A stretch of DNA of 41,285 nt from Rhodothermia bacterium (GCA_030428385.1 JAUIDY010000051.1:1-41285), one strand, 5' to 3'; positions 8,121 through 16,486 are shown, numbered from the stretch's first letter. The notes: generated by a model from the sequence alone, not told the origin. A program made the numbers and translations.

Positions 8121-9178
8121 GTCAGCACCTCCTCGGGTTGAGGCATGGCCTTCGGACGACGCAGCGGCAGGCGTAGTTGCACCCGTGTGCCGCCGTCCGG
8201 ACGCGGTTCCAGGTCGAACAAAAACGCATCGCCATACAATTCGCGGAGCCGGGCCTCGGTGTTTTGCAGGCCAAGTCCGGCATGAGGCTCGTGCTGCCAT
8301 CCTGGCGGCAAGCCCACGCCGTCGTCGGCGATGCTGAGTACGAGGTGGCCGCCTTCACACGCAGCGGTGATGGCGACGTGCCCCGGCTGTGTGCGCGAGA
8401 TGATGCCGTGCTGAATGGCGTTTTCGACGAGGGGCTGCAAGAGAAAGGGCGGCACCAGCACGTCTTCGGCGTCGGGCGCAAGGGTGTATGTCACGGTGAG
8501 TTTTCCCTCGAAGCGCGTCTGCATGAGGTCGGTATAGATCCGCAGGTGCGCCATTTCCTCAGCGAGTGGGATCTCGGGGCGATCCGACGCCTCCAACGAA
8601 AACCGCAGCATCGTACCGAGGTCTTCCATGATGGCGCGGGCACGACGCGGGTTCGTCTCGATGAACGACGAGATGGTATTCAGGGTGTTGAACAAGAAGT
8701 GCGGATTGATCTGTGCCCGGAGAACCTGAAGCCGTGCTTCCGAAAGGTTCTGGGCCAGCCGCGCTGCCTCCAGTTCGCGCCGCCGCGCCTCGATATAATA
8801 GGCATGCCCGATGGAATAGCCCAGGATGAGCAGGCTAATCAGGAAATGCCACGGTGCGAAGCGCACGAAGCCGCTGAGCGGCACCTGAATCAGCAGCCCC
8901 AGAAAAACAACGATGAAGCCGCTCGTCCACACCGCGCCCAGGACGAGGCGACTCGCCAGCCGACGAACCAGCGGCGTGCGCCAAGGCAGGTGGCGGTCCA
9001 GCCAGATCAGGCACGGCGCGGACAGGCCCCACAGGTACCACATCAGGAAGGGTTGTTGCATCGCCTGCCACAGCGTCACATCGGGCAACAGCAGCAGATA
9101 TTGCTGGGCCGTAAACAGCAGCGCCACCGCCGTCCACAGCAGCCATGCCAACCCAAATGTTTTCCATCGTGTGTGCAT
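8117..9178 (-). CDS. LytS/YehU-type sensor histidine kinase
   Basis: The 353-aa product has about four transmembrane segments in the first 130 residues (roughly 8-30, 40-60, 75-98 and 108-128) and no extracellular sensor domain of note. A short coiled linker leads to a His_kinase (PF06580-type) domain with QINPHFLFNTLN; the phosphorylated His is His160. The ATPase part shows LVENAIQHG (N box), IADDGVGLP (G1) and GLGLQNTEARL (G2). It phosphorylates the LytTR regulator encoded immediately downstream with a 4-nt overlap. The signal is probably a membrane-related or small hydrophobic cue, which is inference. Confidence 0.94.
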   Translation of the reverse strand: MHTRWKTFGLAWLLWTAVALLFTAQQYLLLLPDVTLWQAMQQPFLMWYLWGLSAPCLIWLDRHLPWRTPLVRRLASRLVLGAVWTSGFIVVFLGLLIQVPLSGFVRFAPWHFLISLLILGYSIGHAYYIEARRRELEAARLAQNLSEARLQVLRAQINPHFLFNTLNTISSFIETNPRRARAIMEDLGTMLRFSLEASDRPEIPLAEEMAHLRIYTDLMQTRFEGKLTVTYTLAPDAEDVLVPPFLLQPLVENAIQHGIISRTQPGHVAITAACEGGHLVLSIADDGVGLPPGWQHEPHAGLGLQNTEARLRELYGDAFLFDLEPRPDGGTRVQLRLPLRRPKAMPQPEEVLT

Positions 9179-9418
9179 CGTAGAGTCTTCTGTTTTGCTG
9201 CCGCTTACCGGATGCTTTCCGGGTTTGTTGCTCCTCGCGGTCGCCTGGATCGTGCGAAACGGCGGCCTGGAGCGGTTTTGGGAGCGTGTGTGCTCCCATT
9301 CATTTCCTGTGGACGCGCTTCATCACGCCGTGACGGTGTTCGTGGCTTTCGCCGCATCCTCATGCCGCAAACCCCGCAAAACACCCCGATTGATCTTGTT
9401 TTCCCACCCGGTACACCT

Positions 9419-10126
9419 ATGCGTTTGGTCGTTCTTGTTTTCCTGCTTCTGCTGTTTGTTTCCACCCATCCATCCGTGGCTCAATCCGACGATGCGGGGC
9501 TGCGGTATTACACCGCCACCACGCTGCGCGTCACCGATGAGGCCGCGTATGCCGCCTACCGGCACGCCGCCGCACCGCTGTTGGCCGAATATGGCTGCGT
9601 CGTCGAGCGCGAGATCCTGCTCAACGGACCACCCCAGGGCACCCTCGACATCGGCACACCCACGCGGCTGATTATTTCGTACTGTACGACGCGCACGGCG
9701 CTGCACCGCCTCGGCAACGACCCACGCTACGCCGAACTTAAACCCCAACACGAAGCCGCCACCGCCGAGGTGCAGCGTTTTGCCGGGGTCAATGTGTTCT
9801 TTGGCAGCGCCTCCGACAGCCCGGTGGCGGAACGCCTGTATATCGCCAAGCTCACCCGCTACAAGCCGCTCGACTTCGAGCCGGAACTCAACCGCATCAA
9901 CGGGACCCTTGCACCGTTTGGCTATCAGCGCGAGCGCCTCCTTCTTTTGCATGACGCGCCCCTCGACGCGCCCCTCGACGCGCCGGTGACGCTGGGCGTG
10001 TCGTTTTACGAACGCGCCGAACAGCAAGCCGAGCTGCTGCGCAACCAGGAACTGATGGGCGCCGTTACGACCTTCAACCAGACCTATACCGACGGCTTCG
10101 TCTACCTTGTAGGCACCGCGCATTGA
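9419..10126 (+). CDS. Exported DUF1330-like protein
   Basis: The 235-aa product carries a signal peptide (MRLVVLVFLLLLFVS..., cleavage after SVA near 21). Residues about 29-110 resemble DUF1330-type ferredoxin-like domains: an initial YYTATTLRV strand, YAAYRHAAAPLLAEYGC, and PTRLIISYCTTRTALHRL before a DPRYAELK helix. The second half (about 140-230) looks like a second, diverged copy of the same fold. A DAPLDAPLDAPV linker is encoded by 12-bp tandem repeats (9953-9984). Function is unknown. A large upstream extension of this frame overlaps the kinase gene and is rejected. It probably starts a unit with the propeller gene 47 bp downstream. Confidence 0.72.
   Translation: MRLVVLVFLLLLFVSTHPSVAQSDDAGLRYYTATTLRVTDEAAYAAYRHAAAPLLAEYGCVVEREILLNGPPQGTLDIGTPTRLIISYCTTRTALHRLGNDPRYAELKPQHEAATAEVQRFAGVNVFFGSASDSPVAERLYIAKLTRYKPLDFEPELNRINGTLAPFGYQRERLLLLHDAPLDAPLDAPVTLGVSFYERAEQQAELLRNQELMGAVTTFNQTYTDGFVYLVGTAH
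9953..9984. repeat. 12-bp in-frame tandem repeat
   Basis: GACGCGCCCCTC occurs twice (9953-9964, 9965-9976), followed by a partial third copy GACGCGCC (9977-9984). It encodes the DAPL repeat in the DUF1330-like protein. Copy number may vary between strains without shifting the frame. Confidence 0.8.
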
Positions 10127-10173
10127 CGCGCTTTTTTCTCCTGTCCTGACTTCATCTCCTTCGCCTGCCTTTT

Positions 10174-11112
10174 ATGCGCTTCGCTCTTGTCTACCTGTTC
10201 CTGTTGGCCGGTCTTGCCTGTCAGCCATCCACCCCGGAACCAACGCCGGAGGTTAGCACCGCAGTGGTTGAAGAATCCATCGTCCAACGTCACCATGCCT
10301 CGGTATCGCCCGATGGGGCGCACATCGTGTATCACGCGCATCGCCCCAATGGGCGGGTGGGCCTTTATCTGGCCGACGCCGACGGGTCGAACGAGCGCCC
10401 GCTGTTCACGCCCGGCGATGCCCATGCCCAGGAGCCGCGCTGGTCGCCCACGGGGGACTGGATCGCGTTTGTGGGCGGTCCTGACCGTGAGCCCGGCAGC
10501 TTTGCTTTGCAGGTGATTCGCCCGGATGGCACCGGGCAGCGCGTGGTGGCCCGCAGCGCTGATGCTCAGATCAAAAGTCCGTCGTGGCACCCCGATGGCT
10601 CGGCGCTGGCCTTCGAGGTACGACGGCGCGAGGCAGGGTCGTCGCACGTCCATCTGATTCGGCTCGACGGCACCGGCGAGCGCTCGGTGACGGACGGGCA
10701 TGAAGGCATGAATCAGATGCCCCGTTGGAGCCCTGATGGCCGCGGCGTGCTGGTGGCCTGGCGCGACGCCGCCTACACGCAGGGCGATTTGTACCTGCTG
10801 CCGTTGGTGGATGACGCTTTTGTCCCCGGCGAAAAACGCTGGATCACACAAAATCCGGTGATCGAAAACATGCCCGCGTGGACACCCGATGGGCAAGCCA
10901 TCCTATACGTGGCTCCACCCACCGACGACGCCCTCAACGAGGTGTTTGCGGTGGACATCGCTACGGGAGCCGTGCAACAACTGACAAACACGCCTGCGCT
11001 CGACGAGTTTTTTCCCGCTGCCTCGCCTGATGGACGCTGGCTCTACATGGACGCCTTCACCGATGCGGATGGCACCAACCGCTCCTCGATTGTCCGCCTT
11101 CCGCTGGAATAA
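10174..11112 (+). CDS. TolB-like PD40 beta-propeller lipoprotein
   Basis: The 312-aa product has a short lipoprotein signal with lipobox AGLAC (Cys16) and then five or six WD40-like (PD40) blades of the TolB type. The blade signature recurs as SPDGAHIVY, SPTGDWIAF, HPDGSALAF, SPDGRGVLV, TPDGQAILY and SPDGRWLYM. It is likely a periplasmic scaffold or a sugar/peptide-binding propeller; it lacks the N-terminal TolB domain, so it is not TolB itself. It follows the DUF1330-like gene with a 47-bp gap. A DUF5050/DPP-like assignment is also possible. Confidence 0.85.
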   Translation: MRFALVYLFLLAGLACQPSTPEPTPEVSTAVVEESIVQRHHASVSPDGAHIVYHAHRPNGRVGLYLADADGSNERPLFTPGDAHAQEPRWSPTGDWIAFVGGPDREPGSFALQVIRPDGTGQRVVARSADAQIKSPSWHPDGSALAFEVRRREAGSSHVHLIRLDGTGERSVTDGHEGMNQMPRWSPDGRGVLVAWRDAAYTQGDLYLLPLVDDAFVPGEKRWITQNPVIENMPAWTPDGQAILYVAPPTDDALNEVFAVDIATGAVQQLTNTPALDEFFPAASPDGRWLYMDAFTDADGTNRSSIVRLPLE

Positions 11113-11126
11113 GCAAATATATAACG

Positions 11127-11180
11127 CTGTAGGAATTTACCTTACAGCAACGGGTATAATCACCCCACTTTTGTTTGGGG
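11127..11180 (+). promoter_or_regulatory. Candidate promoter/operator region of the sulfur locus
   Basis: Upstream of the SQR gene, CTGTAGG (11127-11133) and CCTTACAG (11140-11147) form an interrupted inverted repeat. A perfect TATAAT follows at 11155-11160. Next is a CCCCA/TGGGG hairpin (about 11163-11180), which could be the terminator of the upstream propeller gene. No good -35 hexamer is found 17 bp upstream of TATAAT, so the promoter call is weak and the operator reading is inference. Confidence 0.35.
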
Positions 11181-11267
11181 AAGAATACCGTGTTTTAGAT
11201 GCGGCCCGAAATTTTATGTTGCGATCAGTTTCCTACAGGCGCATACACAAACGGCAGCGGGGACACG

Positions 11268-12515
11268 ATGAAAAACCTGCTTATCCTAGGTGCGGGCACA
11301 GCGGGCACAATGATGCTCAACAAGTTGGCGCGTACCCTCGACCCCTCGGAATGGCATCTCACCATCGTCGATAAAGACGAAAACCACTACTACCAGCCGG
11401 GCTTCCTCTTTATCCCGTTCGGCATCTACGAAAAAGAGCGGGTGGTACGCCCGAAACGCGACTTTTTCCCCGACGGGGTCGAGGCCATTTTTGCGGAGGT
11501 CGAACGCATCGAGCCCGCTGACAACACGGTGGTCCTCACGGATGGCCGCCATCTGCCCTATGATGTATTGATTGTGGCAACAGGCACCACGCCGCGCCCG
11601 GAAGAAACACCGGGGTTAAAAGGGCCGCTGTGGTATCAAGACATCTTCGACTTCTACACCTACGAAGGCGCAAGCGCCCTCGCCGACAAGCTGGCGACGT
11701 GGGAAGGCGGGCGGCTGGTGATTAACCTCGCCGAGACGATCTTTAAATGTCCCATCGCCCCGCTGGAATTTGCGTTCCTCGCCGACTCGTTCTTCACCGA
11801 AAAAGGCATCCGCGACAAGGTGGAGATCCTGTACGTCACGCCGCTGTCAGGCGCGTTTACCAAACCCAAAGCCAGCGCTATTCTGGGCGACCTGATGGAA
11901 GAAAAACGCATCCACGTGGTGTCTGACTTCTACCTGATGGAGGTGGACAACGACGAGAAGAAGCTGATTTCGTACGACGGCCACGAGGTGCGCTTTGATC
12001 TGCTGGTGTCCATCCCGGTCAACATGGGCGCGGATATGGTGGAAAACAGCGAGATGGGCGATGACGACGACCTGAACTTTATCCCCACCGACAAGCACAC
12101 GCTGCAAGCACGGGATTACGACAACATCTTCGTCATCGGCGACGCGACCAACGTGCCCACCTCCAAGGCAGGCTCCGTGGCGCACTTCGAGGGCGACATC
12201 CTGCTGAAAAACATCCTGCACCACATCCACGGCGAGCCGTTGACAGCAGAATTCGACGGCCATGCCAACTGCTTCATCGAGACCGGCTTTGGCAAGGCGG
12301 CGCTTATCGACTTCAACTACGACGTGGAGCCGTTGCCCGGCAAATTCCCGTATCCGGTTGTCGGCCCGATGAGCCTGCTCAAAGAAACGCGGGCGAACCA
12401 CCTCGGCAAGCTCGCCTTCGAGTGGGCGTACTGGCACATGCTGCTGACCGGCAAACACATCCCGGTCTCCACCGAACTCTCGATGCGCGGCAAAGAAGTG
12501 GATCCCGTCGCCTGA
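11268..12515 (+). CDS. Sulfide:quinone oxidoreductase family flavoprotein
   Basis: The 415-aa product is an FAD-dependent disulfide-type reductase of the SQR family, which oxidises sulfide to polysulfide or persulfide and passes electrons to quinone at the membrane. The FAD motif LGAGTAG is at 7-13, the second dinucleotide motif region is VATGTTPRPEETPG (103-116), and FVIGDATNVPTSKAG (288-302) closes the FAD site. It has only two cysteines: Cys161 in KCPIAPLEF and Cys335 in HANCF. These match the positions of the redox-active pair in SQRs. ATG at 11268 starts directly at the FAD motif. TusE- and DsrE-like genes follow in the same direction, supporting a role in sulfide oxidation. A flavocytochrome-c-like or NADH:quinone role is less likely. 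Confidence 0.88.
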   Translation: MKNLLILGAGTAGTMMLNKLARTLDPSEWHLTIVDKDENHYYQPGFLFIPFGIYEKERVVRPKRDFFPDGVEAIFAEVERIEPADNTVVLTDGRHLPYDVLIVATGTTPRPEETPGLKGPLWYQDIFDFYTYEGASALADKLATWEGGRLVINLAETIFKCPIAPLEFAFLADSFFTEKGIRDKVEILYVTPLSGAFTKPKASAILGDLMEEKRIHVVSDFYLMEVDNDEKKLISYDGHEVRFDLLVSIPVNMGADMVENSEMGDDDDLNFIPTDKHTLQARDYDNIFVIGDATNVPTSKAGSVAHFEGDILLKNILHHIHGEPLTAEFDGHANCFIETGFGKAALIDFNYDVEPLPGKFPYPVVGPMSLLKETRANHLGKLAFEWAYWHMLLTGKHIPVSTELSMRGKEVDPVA

Positions 12516-12567
12516 GCCAACCTCTGGCCTTTTTTACGCCAACACGAACCCTAAACCCTTTACCGAT

Positions 12568-12879
12568 ATGGCAACCCTGACCTATGACCTCCACACCGTC
12601 GACGTAAACGACGAAGGCTACCTCACCGACCCGCACCAGTGGTCGCTGGAGTTGGCCCACGAGATGGCCCGCGAGATGGGCATCGAACTCACCGACACGC
12701 ACATCGCCGTGCTGAACTTCCTGCGGGAACGCTATCTGGCAGAGCAGCCGCTCACCATCCGGCGCATCGGCAAGTCTGGGATTGTCACCATCAAGGAGTT
12801 CTATGGCCTTTTTCCCGGCGGCCCGCTGAAGGTGTCGAGCAAAATCGCAGGCATTCCCAAACCAGCAAGCTGCGTGTGA
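12568..12879 (+). CDS. TusE/DsrC-family sulfur carrier protein
   Basis: The 103-aa product is a complete DsrC/TusE-family protein. It ends KIAGIPKPASCV, with the invariant penultimate Cys102 that carries persulfide sulfur. The position 11 residues earlier, which is the second cysteine in true dissimilatory DsrC, is Ser91. This protein therefore cannot form the intramolecular disulfide of DsrC and is TusE-like or DsrC-like. It lies 52 bp after the SQR gene. A weak GCCA/TGGC hairpin followed by six T (12516-12535) sits between them and may attenuate. Its probable role is to accept sulfur from SQR-derived persulfide or a DsrE-type donor. Confidence 0.9.
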   Translation: MATLTYDLHTVDVNDEGYLTDPHQWSLELAHEMAREMGIELTDTHIAVLNFLRERYLAEQPLTIRRIGKSGIVTIKEFYGLFPGGPLKVSSKIAGIPKPASCV

Positions 12880-12887
12880 TGGCTGCG

Positions 12888-13065
12888 CGTCATGAAGGGG
12901 CAGAGCCCCTGTCACGGGCAGACGATGTCTGCGTCAGGTGCGGCCTGCGGCCTCATCAGTAGCTCGCTTCGCTCGCGTCATTTCTTGCGTCAAGCGCTGG
13001 TGATGACCAATGACCGCCCCACAGGGGCAAAATGACGCCCGAAGGGCACCTGACCATCAATGACC
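12888..13065. repeat. 22-bp-period hairpin array B
   Basis: CGTCA-type boundaries begin at 12888, 12910, 12932, 12954 and 12976, every interval exactly 22 bp. The orientation then inverts, and ATGACC/ATGACG boundaries follow at 13003, 13010, 13032, 13050 (CTGACC) and 13060. Unit interiors differ but pair with themselves: AGGGGC/GCCCCT (12896-12910), GCAGAC/GTCTGC (12918-12932), GGCC/GGCC (12942-12952), CTTG/CAAG (12984-12994), GCCCC/GGGGC (13016-13028) and GCCC/GGGC (13037-13047). The unit 12960-12975 pairs poorly. TGACCATCAATGACC (13051-13065) matches the junction of array A. The array fills the gap between the TusE-like and DsrE-like genes. Confidence 0.8.
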
Positions 13066-13082
13066 TTTAAACCCTCACAACC

Positions 13083-13598
13083 ATGGAAGCCACAACCCTA
13101 ACCCAACCGACACCTGCGGTGGCAGAAAAGCATCTGGTGAAAAAGGTGCTCATCATCTGCGCACGCGGCACCCTTGAGGATGTGTACGCCGCCCTCGTGA
13201 TGGCCAACGGCGCGCTGATGGAAGGCATGGAAGCCAAAATGTTCTTCACGTTCTTCGGCCTCGACGCCATCCGCAAGGAAAAACAAGACCACCTCCACAC
13301 CGCCACGGTGGGTAATCCAGCGATCCCGATTCCCACCATGGTGGGTGGTCTTCCCGGCATGGAAGCCCTCGCCTCAGCGATGATGCGCAAGGAGATGGAC
13401 AAGCTCGACATCCCGCCCGTCTCCGAGTTTATGGAGATGATTGTGGCGGGCGGCGGCGAGATCTACGCCTGCAAACTCGCGGCGGACATGTTTAAGCTGG
13501 AACGCGAAGACCTCATCGACGACCTCGTTGATATCATCACCGTCGGCGACATGTATGCGCTGGCCGAAGGCGATGGCACCCAGATAATCTTTATCTGA
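13083..13598 (+). CDS. DsrE2-like (DsrE/F/H superfamily) sulfur-transfer protein
   Basis: The 171-aa product is a DsrE/DsrF/DrsH-like protein of the DsrE2 type. It has the N-terminal strand KKVLIICARGTLEDVYAAL and the FFTFFGLDAIRK segment typical of the family. The conserved sulfur-binding cysteine is Cys130 in EIYACKLAADMF; a second, Cys26, lies in the first strand. A moderately hydrophobic region (GNPAIPIPTMVGGLPGMEALASAM) may be the membrane-interacting part seen in DsrE2 proteins. It is the third member of the SQR-TusE locus, 203 bp downstream of the TusE-like gene across the hairpin array, and probably passes persulfide sulfur to or from the TusE-like carrier. No clear ribosome-binding site precedes the ATG. 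Confidence 0.87.
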   Translation: MEATTLTQPTPAVAEKHLVKKVLIICARGTLEDVYAALVMANGALMEGMEAKMFFTFFGLDAIRKEKQDHLHTATVGNPAIPIPTMVGGLPGMEALASAMMRKEMDKLDIPPVSEFMEMIVAGGGEIYACKLAADMFKLEREDLIDDLVDIITVGDMYALAEGDGTQIIFI

Positions 13599-13677
13599 CA
13601 CAGCCCTGAACGGCGTGGGAGGGGGGGCAGTCAGCATCAACCTCTCCGATTCCATTTCCACATACGTTCCAATGAAA

Positions 13678-13709
13678 TCTGTCTCTCCTATGTCTTTAGG
13701 AGAGACAGA
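13678..13709. other. Perfect 13-bp hairpin
   Basis: TCTGTCTCTCCTA (13678-13690) pairs perfectly with TAGGAGAGACAGA (13697-13709) around a 6-nt loop. No T-run follows, so it is not a standard terminator. It lies 80 bp after the DsrE-like stop and may protect or process the 3' end of that transcript. Confidence 0.7.
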
Positions 13710-13808
13710 CAACAAAGCGAGCGGAGGCGAAGCCGGATCGAGCGTGTTGTCAGAGAGGAAAGTAAAAGGGGCTGCATCATTACTTTGACGAAAACGAGGT
13801 TCGATGAG

Positions 13809-13857
13809 CAACACGCCCCTGCACCGGAAGAAATGCCGCCGGTGCAGGGGCGTGTTG
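13809..13857 (+). terminator. Perfect 19-bp hairpin, possible terminator
   Basis: The left arm 13809-13827 (CAACACGCCCCTGCACCGG) is an exact reverse complement of 13839-13857, with an 11-nt loop. TTTG follows on the plus strand, so it could stop transcription arriving from the sulfur locus about 210 bp upstream. The long GC-rich perfect stem also fits a recently amplified intergenic palindrome. Confidence 0.6.
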
Positions 13858-13916
13858 TTTGATACGGTCTGATAATCGAAACGCCTCCGGACAAGCAAAA
13901 CCGATGACGTGACGTT

Positions 13917-13939
13917 CCCTCTCCCTTGATGGGAGAGGG
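13917..13939. repeat. CCCTCTCCC/GGGAGAGGG palindrome
   Basis: CCCTCTCCC (13917-13925) and GGGAGAGGG (13931-13939) form a perfect 9-bp stem with loop TTGAT, followed by CTAGGGTCAGGGGG. This wording matches a palindromic intergenic repeat found in many unrelated bacterial genomes (from memory). It is non-coding. Confidence 0.6.
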
Positions 13940-14231
13940 CTAGGGTCAGGGGGATTCGTTATACCGAGCCAAGCGCTTTTGTTGGCATATTTCCCCTCAC
14001 GCTGACTCGCTCCCACCGGGGGAAGAGAACATATGATCTGGGCGATGCCTTTTCCCTCTACCGTCTAGCTTTCTCTTTCATATTGCGGGACACAGCTCTT
14101 GTCCACAACGCCAATCTCCCTACTCAACCCGCCCGGTTTCCCACTCGCAACAGCCGCCCGTATCCTTTTCGGAAACGCCCGTACCTAGGGACTTGTCGCC
14201 CCTTCCTGTTGACTGGCACCGCTGCATCCGC

Positions 14232-16463
14232 ATGAACCGCGCCCTTCTTCTGCTTCTGGTGGTCACCCTGGCCACGCCGCTCCTGACCGTTGCTCAACCC
14301 GCACCGCCGGACAACCCGCCCGTGCCGCCGCCCACCGCCAACGAAGTCACCGCCGTGTTTGTGGACGACGCTCCGCGCATCGACGGGCGGCTGGACGACG
14401 CCGTATGGCAAACCATTGCGCCGATCCAGAACTTCATCCAGGTGTGGCCCGAAGACGGCAGCACGGCCACGGAGCCCTCGGAGGTGCGTATCGCCTACGA
14501 CCGCGACCACCTGTATTTCGCGTTCCGCTTCTACGACGCCGACGCCCACCTCATCCGTGCCAAAAATCTGGAGCGCGGCGGCCGCAACGACCGCGACGAC
14601 CACGCCTACATCGGCCTCGACACGTACCAGGACAAGCGCAACGCCTACCTGTTCGAGATGAACGCGCTGGGCACCCAGGACGACGCCACCATCACCGACG
14701 AAGGGCTCACCATCGACAGCTTCTCGTGGGACGCCGTCTTCCGCAGCGAGACCCAAATCACCGACGACGGCTGGACGATGGAAGTGGCGATTCCCTTCCG
14801 GCAGCTTCGTTTTCCCGACGGCGACGAGTTGGAGTTTGGGCTGATGCTCTCGCGCATGATCAACCGCAAGAACGAGCGGGTGATGTGGCCCCGCATCGGG
14901 CTGGAATACGGCGGCAGCTTCGGGGCGCTCGCGGCGGTGTCGCAGTACGGCACGTTAAAAGGGCTCAAAAACATTCGGCGCGGCAAAAACATCGAGATCA
15001 AGCCGTACATCATCACCGGGGCGCAGCAGGTGCGGCCCGACCTCGCCGTGGAAGACACCGACTCGGAGTTCACCCGCGACATTGGCGTCGATTTTAAGTA
15101 CGGCATCACCTCCAACCTCACGCTCGACCTCACCGTCAACACCGACTTCGCGCAGGTGGAGGCTGACAACGTGCAGCTCAACCTGACGCGCTTCAACCTG
15201 TTCTTTCCCGAAAAGCGCGAGTTCTTTTTGGAGCGCTCGGGCTTGTTTCAGCACGGCAATCCGCAATCAACGCAGACGTTTTTCTCGCGCCGTATCGGCC
15301 TGAGCAACCAGATTTTGGCGGGGGCGCGGATGACGGGGCAGATTGGGCGGTTCTCGGTGGGTGTGCTCAACATCGAGACCGGCGAGGAGATGAAGGAGTT
15401 TTTAGGCAGCCAGTCCATGAACAACACCGTGGCGCGGGTGCGGACCAGTCTGTTTCCGCGTGCCACCGCCGGGGCCATCTTCACCAACCTGCAACAGGGC
15501 GATGCCTACAACCGCGCCGTGGGCGTGGATGCGCAGTACCGCTTCTGGAGCGCGAGCCAGTTTAACGCGTGGTTTACGCAGGTAGATGACAGCGACGATG
15601 CGCGGGACGATGCCGCCGGGCACGCGAGCCTGCAACTGCAAAACGACCGCTACGGCACCCGCGCCACCTTCACGAGCGTCGGCGAAAACTACAATCCCGC
15701 CCTCGGCTTTGTGCGCCGCCGTGACATGCGGGCCTACACCGGGCGGCTGCTCTTCACCCCGGTGGTGCAAATCGACGCGCTGCCGTTTATCCGCCGGTTC
15801 TATATGCAGGGTGACGCGATTTATATCGAGGGGCAGGATGGCGAGAAACAAACCACCGAGGTGCAAGGCGTCTTCCGCACCGAGTTCAACCGCCGCGACA
15901 ATGTGCAGTTGATCTATGAACGCCAGTTCGAGCGGCTCGACGGGTCCTTTTTTATCCGCCCGGACGCCGAAATTGTGGCAGGGGATTACAGCTTCGGGCG
16001 CTTCCGGTTGAGTGGCAGCACGGACTCCAGCCGCCGCCTCTACGGCTCGGCCTATACCGCCCTGGGCGATTTTTTCCATGGCACCCGCACCGATGTGGGC
16101 GGCACGGTGGGCTTCCGCCAGTCGCAGCACCTGTCGTTGGAGACCAGCGTGAACCGTTCTGCCATCGACTTGCCCATCGACAACGGGGCGTTTGATGCGA
16201 CGACGCTGTCGGTATCGGTGCTGGGTGCGGTGAGCCGCAAGCTGTTTGCGAAGGCGCTGATTCAGTACGACAACTTCTCGCGCGATGTGCAGGCCAACAT
16301 CCGCGTGGACTGGATCCATACGCCCGGCAGCGACCTGTTTTTTGTGTTCAACACGTCGTACCATTTCGCCGACGACAACGACATCCTGTTCGATCCGCAC
16401 CGCGACGTACTCCTGAACGACCGCGTGGGCGTGGCGAAGCTGACGTACCTGATTCTGCTGTAA
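14232..16463 (+). CDS. DUF5916 outer-membrane protein with CBM9-like N-terminal domain
   Basis: The 743-aa product has a signal peptide (cleavage after TVAQ near 22). A carbohydrate-binding-family-9-like domain spans about 35-220: DDAPRIDGRLDDAVWQ, then IAYDRDHLYFAFRFYD and the IGLDTYQDKRNAYLFEMN strand. The remaining ~500 residues are a DUF5916 region with the hallmark FFPEKREFFLERSGLF and alternating amphipathic strands to the C-terminus, consistent with an outer-membrane beta barrel. Members are widespread in Bacteroidota; transport or surface glycan contact is suspected but unproven. The start at 14232 gives the signal peptide, although the frame is open from 14193. The gene stands alone. 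Confidence 0.9.
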   Translation: MNRALLLLLVVTLATPLLTVAQPAPPDNPPVPPPTANEVTAVFVDDAPRIDGRLDDAVWQTIAPIQNFIQVWPEDGSTATEPSEVRIAYDRDHLYFAFRFYDADAHLIRAKNLERGGRNDRDDHAYIGLDTYQDKRNAYLFEMNALGTQDDATITDEGLTIDSFSWDAVFRSETQITDDGWTMEVAIPFRQLRFPDGDELEFGLMLSRMINRKNERVMWPRIGLEYGGSFGALAAVSQYGTLKGLKNIRRGKNIEIKPYIITGAQQVRPDLAVEDTDSEFTRDIGVDFKYGITSNLTLDLTVNTDFAQVEADNVQLNLTRFNLFFPEKREFFLERSGLFQHGNPQSTQTFFSRRIGLSNQILAGARMTGQIGRFSVGVLNIETGEEMKEFLGSQSMNNTVARVRTSLFPRATAGAIFTNLQQGDAYNRAVGVDAQYRFWSASQFNAWFTQVDDSDDARDDAAGHASLQLQNDRYGTRATFTSVGENYNPALGFVRRRDMRAYTGRLLFTPVVQIDALPFIRRFYMQGDAIYIEGQDGEKQTTEVQGVFRTEFNRRDNVQLIYERQFERLDGSFFIRPDAEIVAGDYSFGRFRLSGSTDSSRRLYGSAYTALGDFFHGTRTDVGGTVGFRQSQHLSLETSVNRSAIDLPIDNGAFDATTLSVSVLGAVSRKLFAKALIQYDNFSRDVQANIRVDWIHTPGSDLFFVFNTSYHFADDNDILFDPHRDVLLNDRVGVAKLTYLILL

Positions 16464-16486
16464 CCACGGGTTATCGCTTTCTCAAC

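Larger units (their letters stand above)
13599..14231. other. Gene-free, hairpin-rich intergenic region
   Basis: No credible gene is present in these 633 bp. They hold three strong hairpins listed separately (13678-13709, 13809-13857, 13917-13939). They also contain a short inverted pair GACAACA/TGTTGTC (13708-13714 and 13745-13751) and pyrimidine-rich stretches near 14050-14090. The promoter of the DUF5916 gene must lie in the last part but is not recognisable. Confidence 0.6.

Noticed and set aside
8177-9418. N-terminal extension of the DUF1330-like protein
   Set aside because: The extension runs antisense through the LytS kinase and precedes a perfect signal peptide at 9419.
12888-13065. 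CRISPR array
   Set aside because: The repeated boundary is only about 5-6 bp, the period is 22 bp, the orientation inverts, and the intervals are palindromic. No 23-40 bp direct repeat and no cas gene are present.
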